The position numbers were made by a program, and so were the translations under genes. From NCBI GenBank assembly GCA_947650285.1, contig CANTFL010001490.1:62001-126000 (forward strand): a DNA stretch of 64,000 nt, given 5' to 3'. This DNA is from Hyaloperonospora brassicae (lineage: Eukaryota; Oomycota; Peronosporomycetes; Peronosporales; Peronosporaceae). The notes beneath the pieces are model-generated. The model ran no database searches, was not told where the DNA came from, and saw only the letters and a program-made list of their open reading frames with translations. The stretch's first letter is position 1; the number at the start of each line of letters is the position of its first letter. Below are positions 1-9,187 of the stretch, in pieces.

Positions 1-1181
1 TCTTTTTCGCGTTGGAGCTAATTCCTTCCAATGGTGGAATTCGCCATCAATAATTCGGTGCATGCTTCCACACAGCACACACCGTTTTACGCGAATGGCT
101 TACGCCATCCACGTGTTCCCGCCCTTCTAGAGTATGACTCTTGGATAAGGGGGGAGGGACTCGCTCGAGCAAAAACCGTTTTGGCTCTTGCTCATCACGT
201 GTCGACGCTAACGTCGTCACGTATGATGCCGATGTCGATCAGGTCGACATCGATGAAGAAGATCACCTCAATAATAGCGACGACGCTATTATTGACTCGG
301 ATGATGATGACGATGCTGGTATATTCAGCATCGTCAACGATTATTCCAGCGAGGAAGAAGACAACCTCGCTGAAGAAGAAAACAATCTCTTAGCAGTGCG
401 CACGAAGCGCACTGAAAGACATAACAAAGAGTCAGCAGATAACTTCCTGTTGAATCGAGAGGCGGTATTCCGTTTCGTTCAGGACTCCATCGCAAATCCG
501 GTAGACCGACAGAAACGGAACGCAGACAAGAATGGAAGAGCAAATGTTCTTTCATTTAAGGTTAGCGACCTAGTACTACTGTCTACGGTAAAATTACCTG
601 GATATGCAGTCACTAGTGTCGGCAGTAGTAAACTACTGCCGAAGTACAGTGGGCCATTTCGAGTGTTGCATCGCAAGGGCAACGCATACACGATCGAATT
701 GCCACGTAGGATGCGCACGCATCCTACGTTTTACGTGGGGAGGTTCAGACCGTACTGTCAGTACGAGCCTTCTTCTTCCGATGAAGATAGACCCCACGTT
801 CACGACCATCCATCAAGTTCTTGCGTTCGCGCTCCAGACGATCCGTCTGGTCGCGCAGATATGATACCTCGGATCTCAACCGAGATATCTCCCCGCGAGC
901 TGTCGCCAGCTCGCCGGAAAGGGAGCGGACATCCCGCTCGACCTGAAGCTGTGATGTGGCGTAATCGGTGCGGTCTCTCGCCCGATCAGCCTCGCGATCC
1001 TTGCGGTTCTTCCGCACGGTATCAGTCAAAGCGTAGCGCCGGTCGCGCTCGTGCTTCAAGTCATCGCGCAATTCATCGATTGCGCGGTCCATCTCGTAAG
1101 GGTCGATATTGTGGGCAGAATCATTTGGAGGAGGTCTTTCCTCCTCCACCACATCCTTTGGTGGATTCTCACGGTGGTTAA
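1..1181 (+). pseudogene. Element A integrase tail with acidic insert and GPY/F domain
   Basis: The 3' part of a gypsy pol. Positions 31-200 read as the end of the integrase core (VEFAINNSVHAST, then NGLRHPRVPALLE). The frame then changes near 190-200 to one running 141-1181. That frame carries a very acidic stretch (about residues 30-80, runs of D and E), then an integrase C-terminal GPY/F module (LSFKVSDLVLLSTVKLPG and KYSGPFRVLHRKGNAYTIEL, about residues 136-190). It ends in an Arg/Ser/Pro-rich linker that is the antisense of a coiled-coil ORF. The same frame change is present in copies B and G, so it is ancestral to these copies or functional. One substitution turns the usual YIGPF into YSGPF. 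Confidence 0.75.
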
Positions 1182-1212
1182 CACTTTTGTAGTGGAGCGT
1201 ATCTTGAATCAC
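745..1212 (-). CDS. Antisense coiled-coil ORF of element A
   Basis: 155 codons on the strand opposite pol. From about residue 40 to 145 there is a long charged heptad pattern (ELRDDLKHERDRRYALTD; LRSEVSYLRDQTDRLERERK) typical of a coiled coil. It is the second half of the antisense reading frame; in element G the two halves share one frame. The start used here is a weak non-ATG choice, because the piece is separated from the N-terminal half by an indel. Confidence 0.5.
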   Translation of the reverse strand: MIQDTLHYKSVNHRENPPKDVVEEERPPPNDSAHNIDPYEMDRAIDELRDDLKHERDRRYALTDTVRKNRKDREADRARDRTDYATSQLQVERDVRSLSGELATARGEISRLRSEVSYLRDQTDRLERERKNLMDGRERGVYLHRKKKARTDSTV

Positions 1213-1293
1213 CGTGACGAGTCAGGATCAAGGACGAGCTACCTCGTCCAGTGGCGGGGGTATCCACCTTCTTGGAACAGCTGGGAGCCTTGA
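1051..1293 (+). pseudogene. Element A chromodomain
   Basis: Residues FVVERILNHRDESG and [19 protein letters not shown] form a chromodomain, the chromatin-binding module at the Pol C-terminus of chromoviruses, which steers integration. It is out of frame with the upstream GPY/F domain because of a 1-bp indel near 1190 that element G lacks, so this copy is broken. Confidence 0.8.
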
Positions 1294-1343
1294 TCTCAGC
1301 TGTTGATGGACGTTTAAGGTCTCGTCCGCCGGTATGACGAGAC

Positions 1344-2348
1344 TCATCCGATTGGTCCTAGGGCCCATCGGTAAACACGCGCCCTAGGCGCTTGTAGACG
1401 GATTGCAAGTTTTGCAATCGCGTCACGCATCTCAGACGAGATGTGTGCCCTTCCCCAGGGCGAACTTAGGGAATACACGTCCCTCTGCGCACGTTGCGAG
1501 TTGTCAGCACAACTCGCACAAGGGTCTCCCCAAGTGAGGCATGGAATGCCGGCCTCACTTGATAAACAATGCAACCGGTACCTGGCACCGGTTGGCGTTC
1601 GTTTTTCGAGCCTGAGGCGTGTCGCCTCAAGTTTCTTGAGCCACCCTTCTCGTCCAAAATTATTTACGTTTTGGACGAACGCGTTCCACGCAGCCAAAAG
1701 CGAGTTTTTGTCACGCTTTTGGTTGCCGTTATGCCATCGATGTCTAAGAAAGACATCGATATAAAAATCCTCTTCAGCGCGAAAGTTGCTCGCGCTGGGA
1801 TCCAAGCCATGAAGCTCGGTCGCATCGAATAAAGGTATTCGATGGTGTTGGTTTGCCTTGTGAGACAAGCCATTGATGAGCCGTTCAGGCAAACGCCACG
1901 GCTTCAGCTCATCACGCTTCATAGTGGTACCCTTGTCGGTACCACGATTATCGGTATGACGATGGCTTGCACCATCGTCAAGTCGCTCGTGCGAAGGAGC
2001 ACGAGCTGATTGCGGTGATGAGCAAACATACTCATCATCAGACTCATCAACACTGCCGAACAGACTGTGACTCATGTCACGAGTCCGTACGTCCGGCAGT
2101 GTCGTGGATGAATGAGGCACCGCAGGTGAACGCGATGCCTCCAAAGGCTTTTCCGAGTCAGAAACGTCTGACTCGACAGAGTAGATGACTTCAATGTCGG
2201 GGCCATCATACGCACGCAGTGCTGTACCGCGTGCACCTGCAGCACCTCTTGCTGCAGGCGAAGAACGAGCAGCAGACGACGAATCGTCTGCCGCAGAAGC
2301 TGGCACAGGCACAGACTCTGTGTACCTTGAGTCACCCCGCATAGACAT
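1344..2348 (-). CDS. Antisense ORF (Cys-rich domain) of element A
   Basis: 334 codons beginning with ATG 133 bp inside the 3' LTR and reading away from it. The N-terminal ~130 residues are low-complexity (Ser/Ala/Asp rich). Residues ~150-300 form a compact conserved domain with [38 protein letters not shown] and a Cys cluster ([11 protein letters not shown], then GDPCASC). The same protein is in element B and, diverged, in element G. I do not recognise the domain. A 1-bp insertion relative to G garbles the last ~20 residues. It could act as an accessory protein of the transposon. Confidence 0.55.
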   Translation of the reverse strand: MSMRGDSRYTESVPVPASAADDSSSAARSSPAARGAAGARGTALRAYDGPDIEVIYSVESDVSDSEKPLEASRSPAVPHSSTTLPDVRTRDMSHSLFGSVDESDDEYVCSSPQSARAPSHERLDDGASHRHTDNRGTDKGTTMKRDELKPWRLPERLINGLSHKANQHHRIPLFDATELHGLDPSASNFRAEEDFYIDVFLRHRWHNGNQKRDKNSLLAAWNAFVQNVNNFGREGWLKKLEATRLRLEKRTPTGARYRLHCLSSEAGIPCLTWGDPCASCADNSQRAQRDVYSLSSPWGRAHISSEMRDAIAKLAIRLQAPRARVYRWALGPIG

Positions 2349-2481
2349 GTTAACTATGCGAGGTCAGGTCAAGTTATAAACGGAACTGACCCAACAAGTG
2401 CTCCCTGTCCCAATGGTGACCAATGAGTGGCCGCCATATTTTCGATACTCACACAGTGACTATCAGTTAAAGGGATGATGA

Positions 2482-2873
2482 TGCAATGGGGCATCACGTT
2501 ACATGGAAATTGTCATCTGAGAGATAATGACAATAAAGAATATTATGTTGAATATTCTTTGAACAGTATCACCAATAGTGGTGATATTGATGGGTCGACC
2601 AAAGAGTCTGCTCATTGGTTGATATCTTGATGATATCAACCCACCAATCGCCGCAAGACGCGCGCAATGAGTGGTTAGTAGACGTCGTCATACATTCAGT
2701 TAGATTAGCATAATTAATGTAAGTCAAACAAGGAGACAGTAGTTAAAAGGCTTAATTATATTAATATAACAGTTCTATTTTTCCCTTTTCTGCGCTTCCT
2801 CGTTTGCCTCGTGTGCGCTTGTCGGGGCACGATACCCTTGCTTTAAGTTCACGCAAGGATGTGCTCCGTTACA
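2482..2873 (+). repeat. 3' LTR of element A
   Basis: 392 bp, the mirror of 6187-6578 with two substitutions seen. Its ends are decayed inverted repeats (TGCAATGGGGCA at the left, TGTGCTCCGTTACA at the right). It contains the family's series of short hairpins. Confidence 0.9.
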
Positions 2874-3400
2874 GTAAAGATATCGTAGGTCGCGGAACAA
2901 TACGCTGATGACGGAAGAGTACGACGTGATGCTAGACATAGGGGCAAACTTGACGCTGTATAGATGATATGTCGAAACACAGTCGACATGTACAGAGGCC
3001 GCCACTTCTAGGCAAATGGAAACATTCATCGACGTTTGATGGCTTGTGAGTGCGGGACTATTCAATGGACATGGTGTAGTACGACGACAGCAGACCGACT
3101 GAGATGCTCAATTCGGGGTATGGTGAGAAACGCATCCTGCATCTTTGTGCTTTTGTGCTGCGTACAAGCTACGAAATAGGACATCGCGTGCGTCAGTAGT
3201 TCGTTCTCGCGTGCAGCCGAGGTCTATGATGTAGGAAGCTAGAAGTCTTGATTCCGGGAACGTTTGCGAGACCATTGTACCATCTAGCAAGACACAATAA
3301 GTTCAGCAACAGCTTGACGCTGAATAAGCTTCACGTATTGTTACTTCGGATCGAGTGACCTCACGCGATAGCTTTGTATCCCTCACTTCTGTTCTTTGAC
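2874..3400. other. Duplicated flank next to the LTR (left copy)
   Basis: 527 bp outside the element, shared with 5660-6186. It holds a 60-residue open stretch on the minus strand (3108-3290) that differs by several residues from its twin at 5770-5952. No known protein family is recognised. Sequence divergence looks higher here than in the LTR. Confidence 0.6.
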
Positions 3401-5659
3401 TCAGAAGAACAACTCACTGAATCCGTTCTTCATTGCATGCGGAATTCCTGTTGCTCAGTTATTCGAATGTGGCACGTACCTAAAACGGCTTCAGCTGTCC
3501 CTTTGACAATCGTCGCCGGACACCTCACCATCAAGTCTTTTTTTTACAGCTATACGAGAGCGTTTCGTAACGGGGTTACACGTCGGCCAATAGCCGACAC
3601 AACTTGTGTGGTTTATAAGAGGTATGAGATCCCATTAAAAGTGATATTCGAACACCGTATCAGTTAATGGTGGTTGACGTGTGTCAGCGAAATACGATTC
3701 TTGAATAAGGTATTACCCAATACAATAGTGTCGAGATTAAGTACGTTTAGCCTGACGTGTTCGTTTCGATAACAACACATAAAGCCCAAATCTCGTTTTA
3801 TACTGTGTAGAAACGTGCTTTCGGAAGGCGTCTTTAGATCATTAAGAGTCTAGCAAACAAACGCCTTGTTAAGGTAGCTGCTCATGAAGTACTCGGCGCT
3901 GTGATTCTTTGAATAGTTTAATTTCCTAGAACACAGCAAGACATTTAAGCTTGTTGACTCTATAAGTCGGGTCTATTACAACAAGTTTCTCGTTGAGAGT
4001 TCAAGTCTTCCTTTAATTTAGGGAGATGTGTAGTTCCGCTACACGTTTGGTCGTTGCTATATATGAGAGCCGTGACATTTGAACGGGGTAATTAACTTAG
4101 GGGCTTTTGCTACCACCTCGCCAGATGTAAGCTCTCCTACTTCATTAAAATATAAGATGCGAGCGCGAGTCAGAAGATTGATCTCGTGTCGATGCTTTTT
4201 GTTTTCGATTGCGCTGAGGCGACTGACGTGAGGCAATTGTTCTTAGCATACCAATTTGATTTTTGAGTGTCACCATAATTACCACAAATATCTTGTACAC
4301 TCTTGTATTTAATCATAAGAAAGAACGATTCTTTTTTGCATCAATTGCGCTTCCGAGAACTGACTGGTAAATGCAATATCACTCTGATGTAAATCCACCT
4401 GTCGGTCACCGTAGCAAACTTGTCAACATGAAGCTAGTGCAGCAGTGGATGTCGTACTTTTTTGTGCCCATTACAGGGCTTTAGGACACACACAGGCTAT
4501 ATTCATACATGTCTTGATACGATAAGTGGGACCTGCATACTAGGCCGCTGGTTTGTGTAAGCGTAAACAAGCTGACGGCAATCGTACGACTTGATCTAAC
4601 TTTCCCCATAACCAAAGGCTGTGATCTCAGATGAGAATTGTATACATCGAAGCGAACACGAGGTCAGGCGTGTGAATCAAGGCCTCAATCGCGCAATGGC
4701 GTCATCACGCTGCCACATGCAATCCACGAACCAAGCTCACACAAACGACGCTTCTATAAATTATTTAAACTAGGTTTCTCTTAAGTACACAAAATAGACA
4801 GCCTTGCACCGCAATGACAATCGATTGTATATGGACAATCTGTACACGAATGTGAGTCAAATCGATGTTTTAAAAGTCTAACATCCATGACTAAGTCCGT
4901 ATTTAGATGCAATCATGCACCATATTGAGGCAAATGGACGAGATTCCTGAGCGTGTGGCTGCTAGTACAGGCTGATAAAGTTATCGGATGTTCGTTTGAT
5001 GCGGTGGAAGCAAACTCAATCACATGATCTCAATTGCTCTCGACAGCAAAAGTCGAGAGCAATTGAACTTGTTGTAAGATATGCCAATCTTACACCCATG
5101 CGCACATTAATGTCTCTTGCATAGCAAGACCAAACTGTGACAACTAGTCTAAGAAATAGAACACATCTTTCTTCTCGGTTGAAGGCGTAGATATAGTTTG
5201 CCAGCAAGATATCGATACATTTAAAGGAGTTGAAACGACTGCAAGCGATGAGTGTTTTACACGTACTCCACGTAGGCTATGGTTCCACGGGTAGCATCGC
5301 ATGGAACAGATCTCGTATTAACGTGTAACAGGAATATAGATCAGTGAAAAACGTTTTGACGAATGTCGATACGTAACATCGACAGGCTGGTGGGGGAGGC
5401 GAAAAATGAGTGTTACCGCTTCTATGATCTTTATCGTTTCCGTCATATTGAGCTAACATGCAAGAATCTCTCTGGGGTCATCTGAGCCATATTCAAAGGT
5501 CTAGAAGGGCGTTCAAACGCGCTTGTACATGGGGATGTGCTTGTTGCCCCAAATTTTCGACGTTATCAACAACATCCATAACCCGCCCCATCCTTTTTTA
5601 AAGGCGCGGTCACTACCAACCGATAGCCTTTCCAATGATCACGATTCATATTTTTGTAC
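3401..5659. other. Spacer between the inverted arms
   Basis: 2259 bp present once. No coding similarity or RNA gene is recognised; the open frames are short and random-looking. One perfect 15-bp hairpin lies at 5030-5066. Confidence 0.6.
5030..5066. repeat. Perfect 15-bp stem hairpin
   Basis: TCAATTGCTCTCGAC (5030-5044) is followed by a 7-base loop (5045-5051) and its exact reverse complement (5052-5066). It sits in the single-copy spacer of the large inverted repeat. Confidence 0.85.
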
Positions 5660-6186
5660 GTCAAAGAACAGAAGTGAGGGATACAAAGCTATCGCGTGAG
5701 GTCACTCGATCCGAAGTAACAATACGTGAAGCTTATTCAGCGTCAAGCTGTTGCTGAACTTATTGTGTCTTGCTTGATGGTACAATGGTCTCGCAAACGT
5801 TCCCGGAACCAGGACTTCTAGCTTCCTACATCATAGACCTCGGCTGCACGCGAGAACGAACTACTGACGCACGCGATGTCCTGTTTCGTAGCTTGTACGC
5901 AGCACAAAAGCACGAAGCTGCAGGGTGCGTAGCTCACCATTCTTCCAATTGAGCATCTCAGTCGGTCTGCTGTCGTCGTACTACACCATGTCCATTGAAT
6001 AGTCCCGCACTCACAAGCCATCAAACGTCGATGAATGTTTCCATTTGCCTAGAAGTGGCGGCCTCTGTACATGTCGACTGTGTTTCGACATATCATCTAT
6101 ACAGCGTCAAGTTTGCCCCTATGTCTAGCATCACGTCGTACTCTTCCGTCATCAGCGTATTGTTCCGCGACCTACGATATCTTTAC
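5660..6186. other. Duplicated flank next to the LTR (right copy)
   Basis: Mirror of 2874-3400. Read on the strand of element B's pol it does not continue the RT of element F found on the other side of B. B therefore does not sit in one undisturbed target. A 60-codon open stretch at 5770-5952 is unidentified. Confidence 0.6.
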
Positions 6187-6578
6187 TGTAACGGAGCACA
6201 TCCTTGCGTGAACTTAACGCAAGGGTATCGTGCCCCGACAAGCGCACACGAGGCAAACGAGGAAGCGCAGAAAAGGGAAAAATAGAACTGTTATATTAAT
6301 ATAATTAAGCCTTTTAACTACTGTCTCCTTGTTTGACTTACATTAATTATGCTAATCTAACTGAATGTACGACGACGTCTACTAACCACTCATTGCGCGC
6401 GTCTTGCGGCGATTGGTGGGTTGATATCATCAAGATATCAACCAATGAGCAGACTCTTTGGTCGACCCATCAATATCACCACTATTGGTGATACTGTTCA
6501 AAGAATATTCAACATAATATTCTTTATTGTCATTATCTCTCAGATGACAATTTCCATGTAACGTGATGCCCCATTGCA
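6187..6578 (-). repeat. 3' LTR of element B
   Basis: 392 bp, from TGTAACGGAGCAC to GATGCCCCATTGCA. Near its left end is a nested hairpin (GCAC, CTTGCGT, ACGCAAGG, GTGCCCC). Further hairpins include GATATCATCAAGATATC and ATATCACC with GGTGATA. It matches the solo LTR at 43.35 kb and the LTRs of G. Confidence 0.92.
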
Positions 6579-6711
6579 TCATCATCCCTTTAACTGATAG
6601 TCACTGTGTGAGTATCGAAAATATGGCGGCCACTCATTGGTCACCATTGGGACAGGGAGCACTTGTTGGGTCAGTTCCGTTTATAACTTGACCTGACCTC
6701 GCATAGTTAAC

Positions 6712-7716
6712 ATGTCTATGCGGGGTGACTCAAGGTACACAGAGTCTGTGCCTGTGCCAGCTTCTGCGGCAGACGATTCGTCGTCTGCTGCTCGTTCTTC
6801 GCCTGCAGCAAGAGGTGCTGCAGGTGCACGCGGTACAGCACTGCGTGCGTATGATGGCCCCGACATTGAAGTCATCTACTCTGTCGAGTCAGACGTTTCT
6901 GACTCGGAAAAGCCTTTGGAGGCATCGCGTTCACCTGCGGTGCCTCATTCATCCACGACACTGCCGGACGTACGGACTCGTGACATGAGTCACAGTCTGT
7001 TCGGCAGTGTTGATGAGTCTGATGATGAGTATGTTTGCTCATCACCGCAATCAGCTCGTGCTCCTTCGCACGAGCGACTTGACGATGGTGCAAGCCATCG
7101 TCATACCGATAATCGTGGTACCGACAAGGGTACCACTATGAAGCGTGATGAGCTGAAGCCGTGGCGTTTGCCTGAACGGCTCATCAATGGCTTGTCTCAC
7201 AAGGCAAACCAACACCATCGAATACCTTTATTCGATGCGACCGAGCTTCATGGCTTGGATCCCAGCGCGAGCAACTTTCGCGCTGAAGAGGATTTTTATA
7301 TCGATGTCTTTCTTAGGCATCGATGGCATAACGGCAACCAAAAGCGTGACAAAAACTCGCTTTTGGCTGCGTGGAACGCGTTCGTCCAAAACGTAAATAA
7401 TTTTGGACGAGAAGGGTGGCTCAAGAAACTTGAGGCGACACGCCTCAGGCTCGAAAAGCGAACGCCAACCGGTGCCAGGTACCGGTTGCATTGTTTATCA
7501 AGTGAGGCCGGCATTCCATGCCTCACTTGGGGAGACCCTTGTGCGAGTTGTGCTGACAACTCGCAACGTGCGCAGAGGGACGTGTATTCCCTAAGTTCGC
7601 CCTGGGGAAGGGCACACATCTCGTCTGAGATGCGTGACGCGATTGCAAAACTTGCAATCCGTCTACAAGCGCCTAGGGCGCGTGTTTACCGATGGGCCCT
7701 AGGACCAATCGGATGA
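6712..7716 (+). CDS. Antisense ORF (Cys-rich domain) of element B
   Basis: 334 codons on the strand opposite gag-pol, with ATG (MSMRGDSR) 134 bp inside the 3' LTR. It has a low-complexity N-terminus (residues 15-130), then a conserved globular-looking domain (about 150-300) rich in Trp and basic residues. A Cys cluster of form C-x8-C-x6-C-x2-C ([11 protein letters not shown] to DPCASC) could bind metal. The last ~20 residues are shifted out of frame by one extra A near 7650 compared with element G. The family is unknown to me. A promoter in or beside the 3' LTR would have to drive it. Its conservation in B and G argues for a function in the element; the alternative is a by-product of hairpin symmetry. 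Confidence 0.55.
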   Translation: MSMRGDSRYTESVPVPASAADDSSSAARSSPAARGAAGARGTALRAYDGPDIEVIYSVESDVSDSEKPLEASRSPAVPHSSTTLPDVRTRDMSHSLFGSVDESDDEYVCSSPQSARAPSHERLDDGASHRHTDNRGTDKGTTMKRDELKPWRLPERLINGLSHKANQHHRIPLFDATELHGLDPSASNFRAEEDFYIDVFLRHRWHNGNQKRDKNSLLAAWNAFVQNVNNFGREGWLKKLEATRLRLEKRTPTGARYRLHCLSSEAGIPCLTWGDPCASCADNSQRAQRDVYSLSSPWGRAHISSEMRDAIAKLAIRLQAPRARVYRWALGPIG

Positions 7717-7766
7717 GTCTCGTCATACCGGCGGACGAGACCTTAAACGTCCATCAACAGCTGAGA

Positions 7767-8009
7767 TCAAGGCTCCCAGCTGTTCCAAGAAGGTGGATAC
7801 CCCCGCCACTGGACGAGGTAGCTCGTCCTTGATCCTGACTCGTCACGGTGATTCAAGATACGCTCCACTACAAAAGTGTTAACCACCGTGAGAATCCACC
7901 AAAGGATGTGGTGGAGGAGGAAAGACCTCCTCCAAATGATTCTGCCCACAATATCGACCCTTACGAGATGGACCGCGCAATCGATGAATTGCGCGATGAC
8001 TTGAAGCAC
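7767..8009 (-). pseudogene. Element B chromodomain
   Basis: Chromodomain residues ([31 protein letters not shown]) at the end of pol. A 1-bp insertion near 7870 puts it out of frame with the GPY/F domain. In element G the two are in frame. Confidence 0.8.
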
Positions 8010-8315
8010 GAGCGCGACCGGCGCTACGCTTTGACTGATACCGTGCGGAAGAACCGCAAGGATCGCGAGGCTGATCGGGCGAGAGACCGCACCGATTACG
8101 CCACATCACAGCTTCAGGTCGAGCGGGATGTCCGCTCCCTTTCCGGCGAGCTGGCGACAGCTCGCGGGGAGATATCTCGGTTGAGATCCGAGGTATCATA
8201 TCTGCGCGACCAGACGGATCGTCTGGAGCGCGAACGCAAGAACTTGATGGATGGTCGTGAACGTGGGGTCTATCTTCATCGGAAGAAGAAGGCTCGTACT
8301 GACAGTACGGTCTGA
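7848..8315 (+). CDS. Antisense coiled-coil ORF of element B
   Basis: 155 codons. After a Pro-rich start (ENPPKDVVEEERPPPNDS) comes about 100 residues of heptad-like charged sequence (VERDVRSLSGELATARGE; LRDQTDRLERERKNLMD) predicted to be a coiled coil. It ends in KKKARTDSTV. It overlaps the pol tail on the other strand. In element G the equivalent stretch lies in the same frame as the Cys-rich ORF, so this is probably the C-terminal half of one protein, split here by 1-bp insertions. Confidence 0.5.
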   Translation: MIQDTLHYKSVNHRENPPKDVVEEERPPPNDSAHNIDPYEMDRAIDELRDDLKHERDRRYALTDTVRKNRKDREADRARDRTDYATSQLQVERDVRSLSGELATARGEISRLRSEVSYLRDQTDRLERERKNLMDGRERGVYLHRKKKARTDSTV

Positions 8316-8919
8316 ACCTCCCCACGTAAAACGTAGGATGCGTGCGCATCCTACGTGGCAATTCGATCGTGTATGCGTTGCCCTTGCGATGCAACACTCG
8401 AAATGGCCCAATGTACTTCGGCAGTAGTTTACTACTGCCGACACTAGTGACTGCATGTCCAGGTAATTTTACCGTAGACAGTAGTACTAGGTCGCTAACC
8501 TTAAATGAAAGAACATTTGCTCTTCCATTCTTGTCTGCGTTCCGTTTCTGTCGGTCTACCGGATTTGCGATGGAGTCCTGAACGAAACGGAATACCGCCT
8601 CTCGATTCAACAGGAAGTTATCTGCTGACTCTTTGTTATGTCTTTCAGTGCGCTTCGTGCGCACTGCTAAGAGATTGTTTTCTTCTTCAGCGAGGTTGTC
8701 TTCTTCCTCGCTGGAATAATCGTTGACGATGCTGAATATACCAGCATCGTCATCATCATCCGAGTCAATAATAGCGTCGTCGCTATTATTGAGGTGATCT
8801 TCTTCATCGATGTCGACCTGATCGACATCGGCATCATACGTGACGACGTTAGCGTCGACACGTGATGAGCAAGAGCCAAAACGGTTTTTGCTCGAGCGAG
8901 TCCCTCCCCCCTTATCCAA
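7879..8919 (-). pseudogene. Element B integrase C-terminus: acidic insert and GPY/F
   Basis: 346 codons. The first ~25 residues are not in the integrase frame. Residues ~27-80 are an acidic run (DADVDQVDIDEEDHLNN, DSDDDDDAG, SSEEEDNLAEEENN). Then come a His/Lys-rich helix and the GPY/F module (LSFKVSDLVLL; KYIGPFRVLHRKGNAYTIEL). The final part is the antisense of the coiled-coil ORF. The acidic insert is unusual for a chromovirus integrase and is largely encoded by palindromic DNA, such as the 11-bp-stem hairpin at 8766-8791. Confidence 0.7.
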
Positions 8920-9187
8920 GAGTCATACTCTAGAAGGGCGGGAACACGTGGATGGCGTAAGCCATTCGCGTAAAACGGTGTGTGCTGTGTGGAAGCATGC
9001 ACCGAATTATTGATGGCGAATTCCACCATTGGAAGGAATTAGCTCCAACGCGAAAAAGAGTGGACATATTCTCGAAGGATCTCTTCAAGGACACGGTTCA
9101 CACGTTCCGTCTGACCATCTGTTTCAGGATGGTCAGAAGTTGACATTTCAATCGTGTTCCGAGAGAACGGAACACGGTTTGCCAAAA
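8860..9187 (-). pseudogene. Element B integrase core, 3' portion
   Basis: Continues the integrase after the stop that ends the pol frame at 9188. The order is FWQTVFR, then a 1-bp loss near 9147, then the DGQTER segment with the catalytic Glu, then VEFAINNSVHAST and NGLRHPRVPALLE (8930-9029). A stop replaces a Glu codon just after the second catalytic Asp. The enzyme cannot be made intact from this copy. Confidence 0.75.

Larger units (their letters stand above)
1..2873 (+). mobile_element. Element A: 3' part of a Ty3/gypsy chromovirus
   Basis: Truncated by the window edge. From left to right it shows the end of the integrase core, an acidic insert, the GPY/F domain, a chromodomain, antisense ORFs on the minus strand, and the 3' LTR. 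It is the near-identical mirror copy of element B. Confidence 0.9.
1..3400. repeat. Left arm of a giant inverted repeat
   Basis: This stretch is the reverse complement of 5660-9059. Every paired landmark (LTR ends, ORF ends, hairpins) has coordinates summing to exactly 9060, so I see no insertion or deletion over 3.4 kb. Only scattered substitutions separate the arms; I counted two in the 392-bp LTR. The match ends sharply after 3400 (3401 and 5659 are not complementary). On the left it runs off the window, so the true arm is longer. It contains the 3' end of element A, its LTR (2482-2873) and 527 bp of shared flank (2874-3400). Confidence 0.95.
5660..9059. repeat. Right arm of the giant inverted repeat
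   Basis: Reverse complement of 1-3400. It holds the downstream flank (5660-6186), the 3' LTR (6187-6578), the antisense ORFs and the pol tail of element B. Because the flank outside the LTR is duplicated as well, the two arms come from a segmental inverted duplication and not from two independent insertions. Confidence 0.95.
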
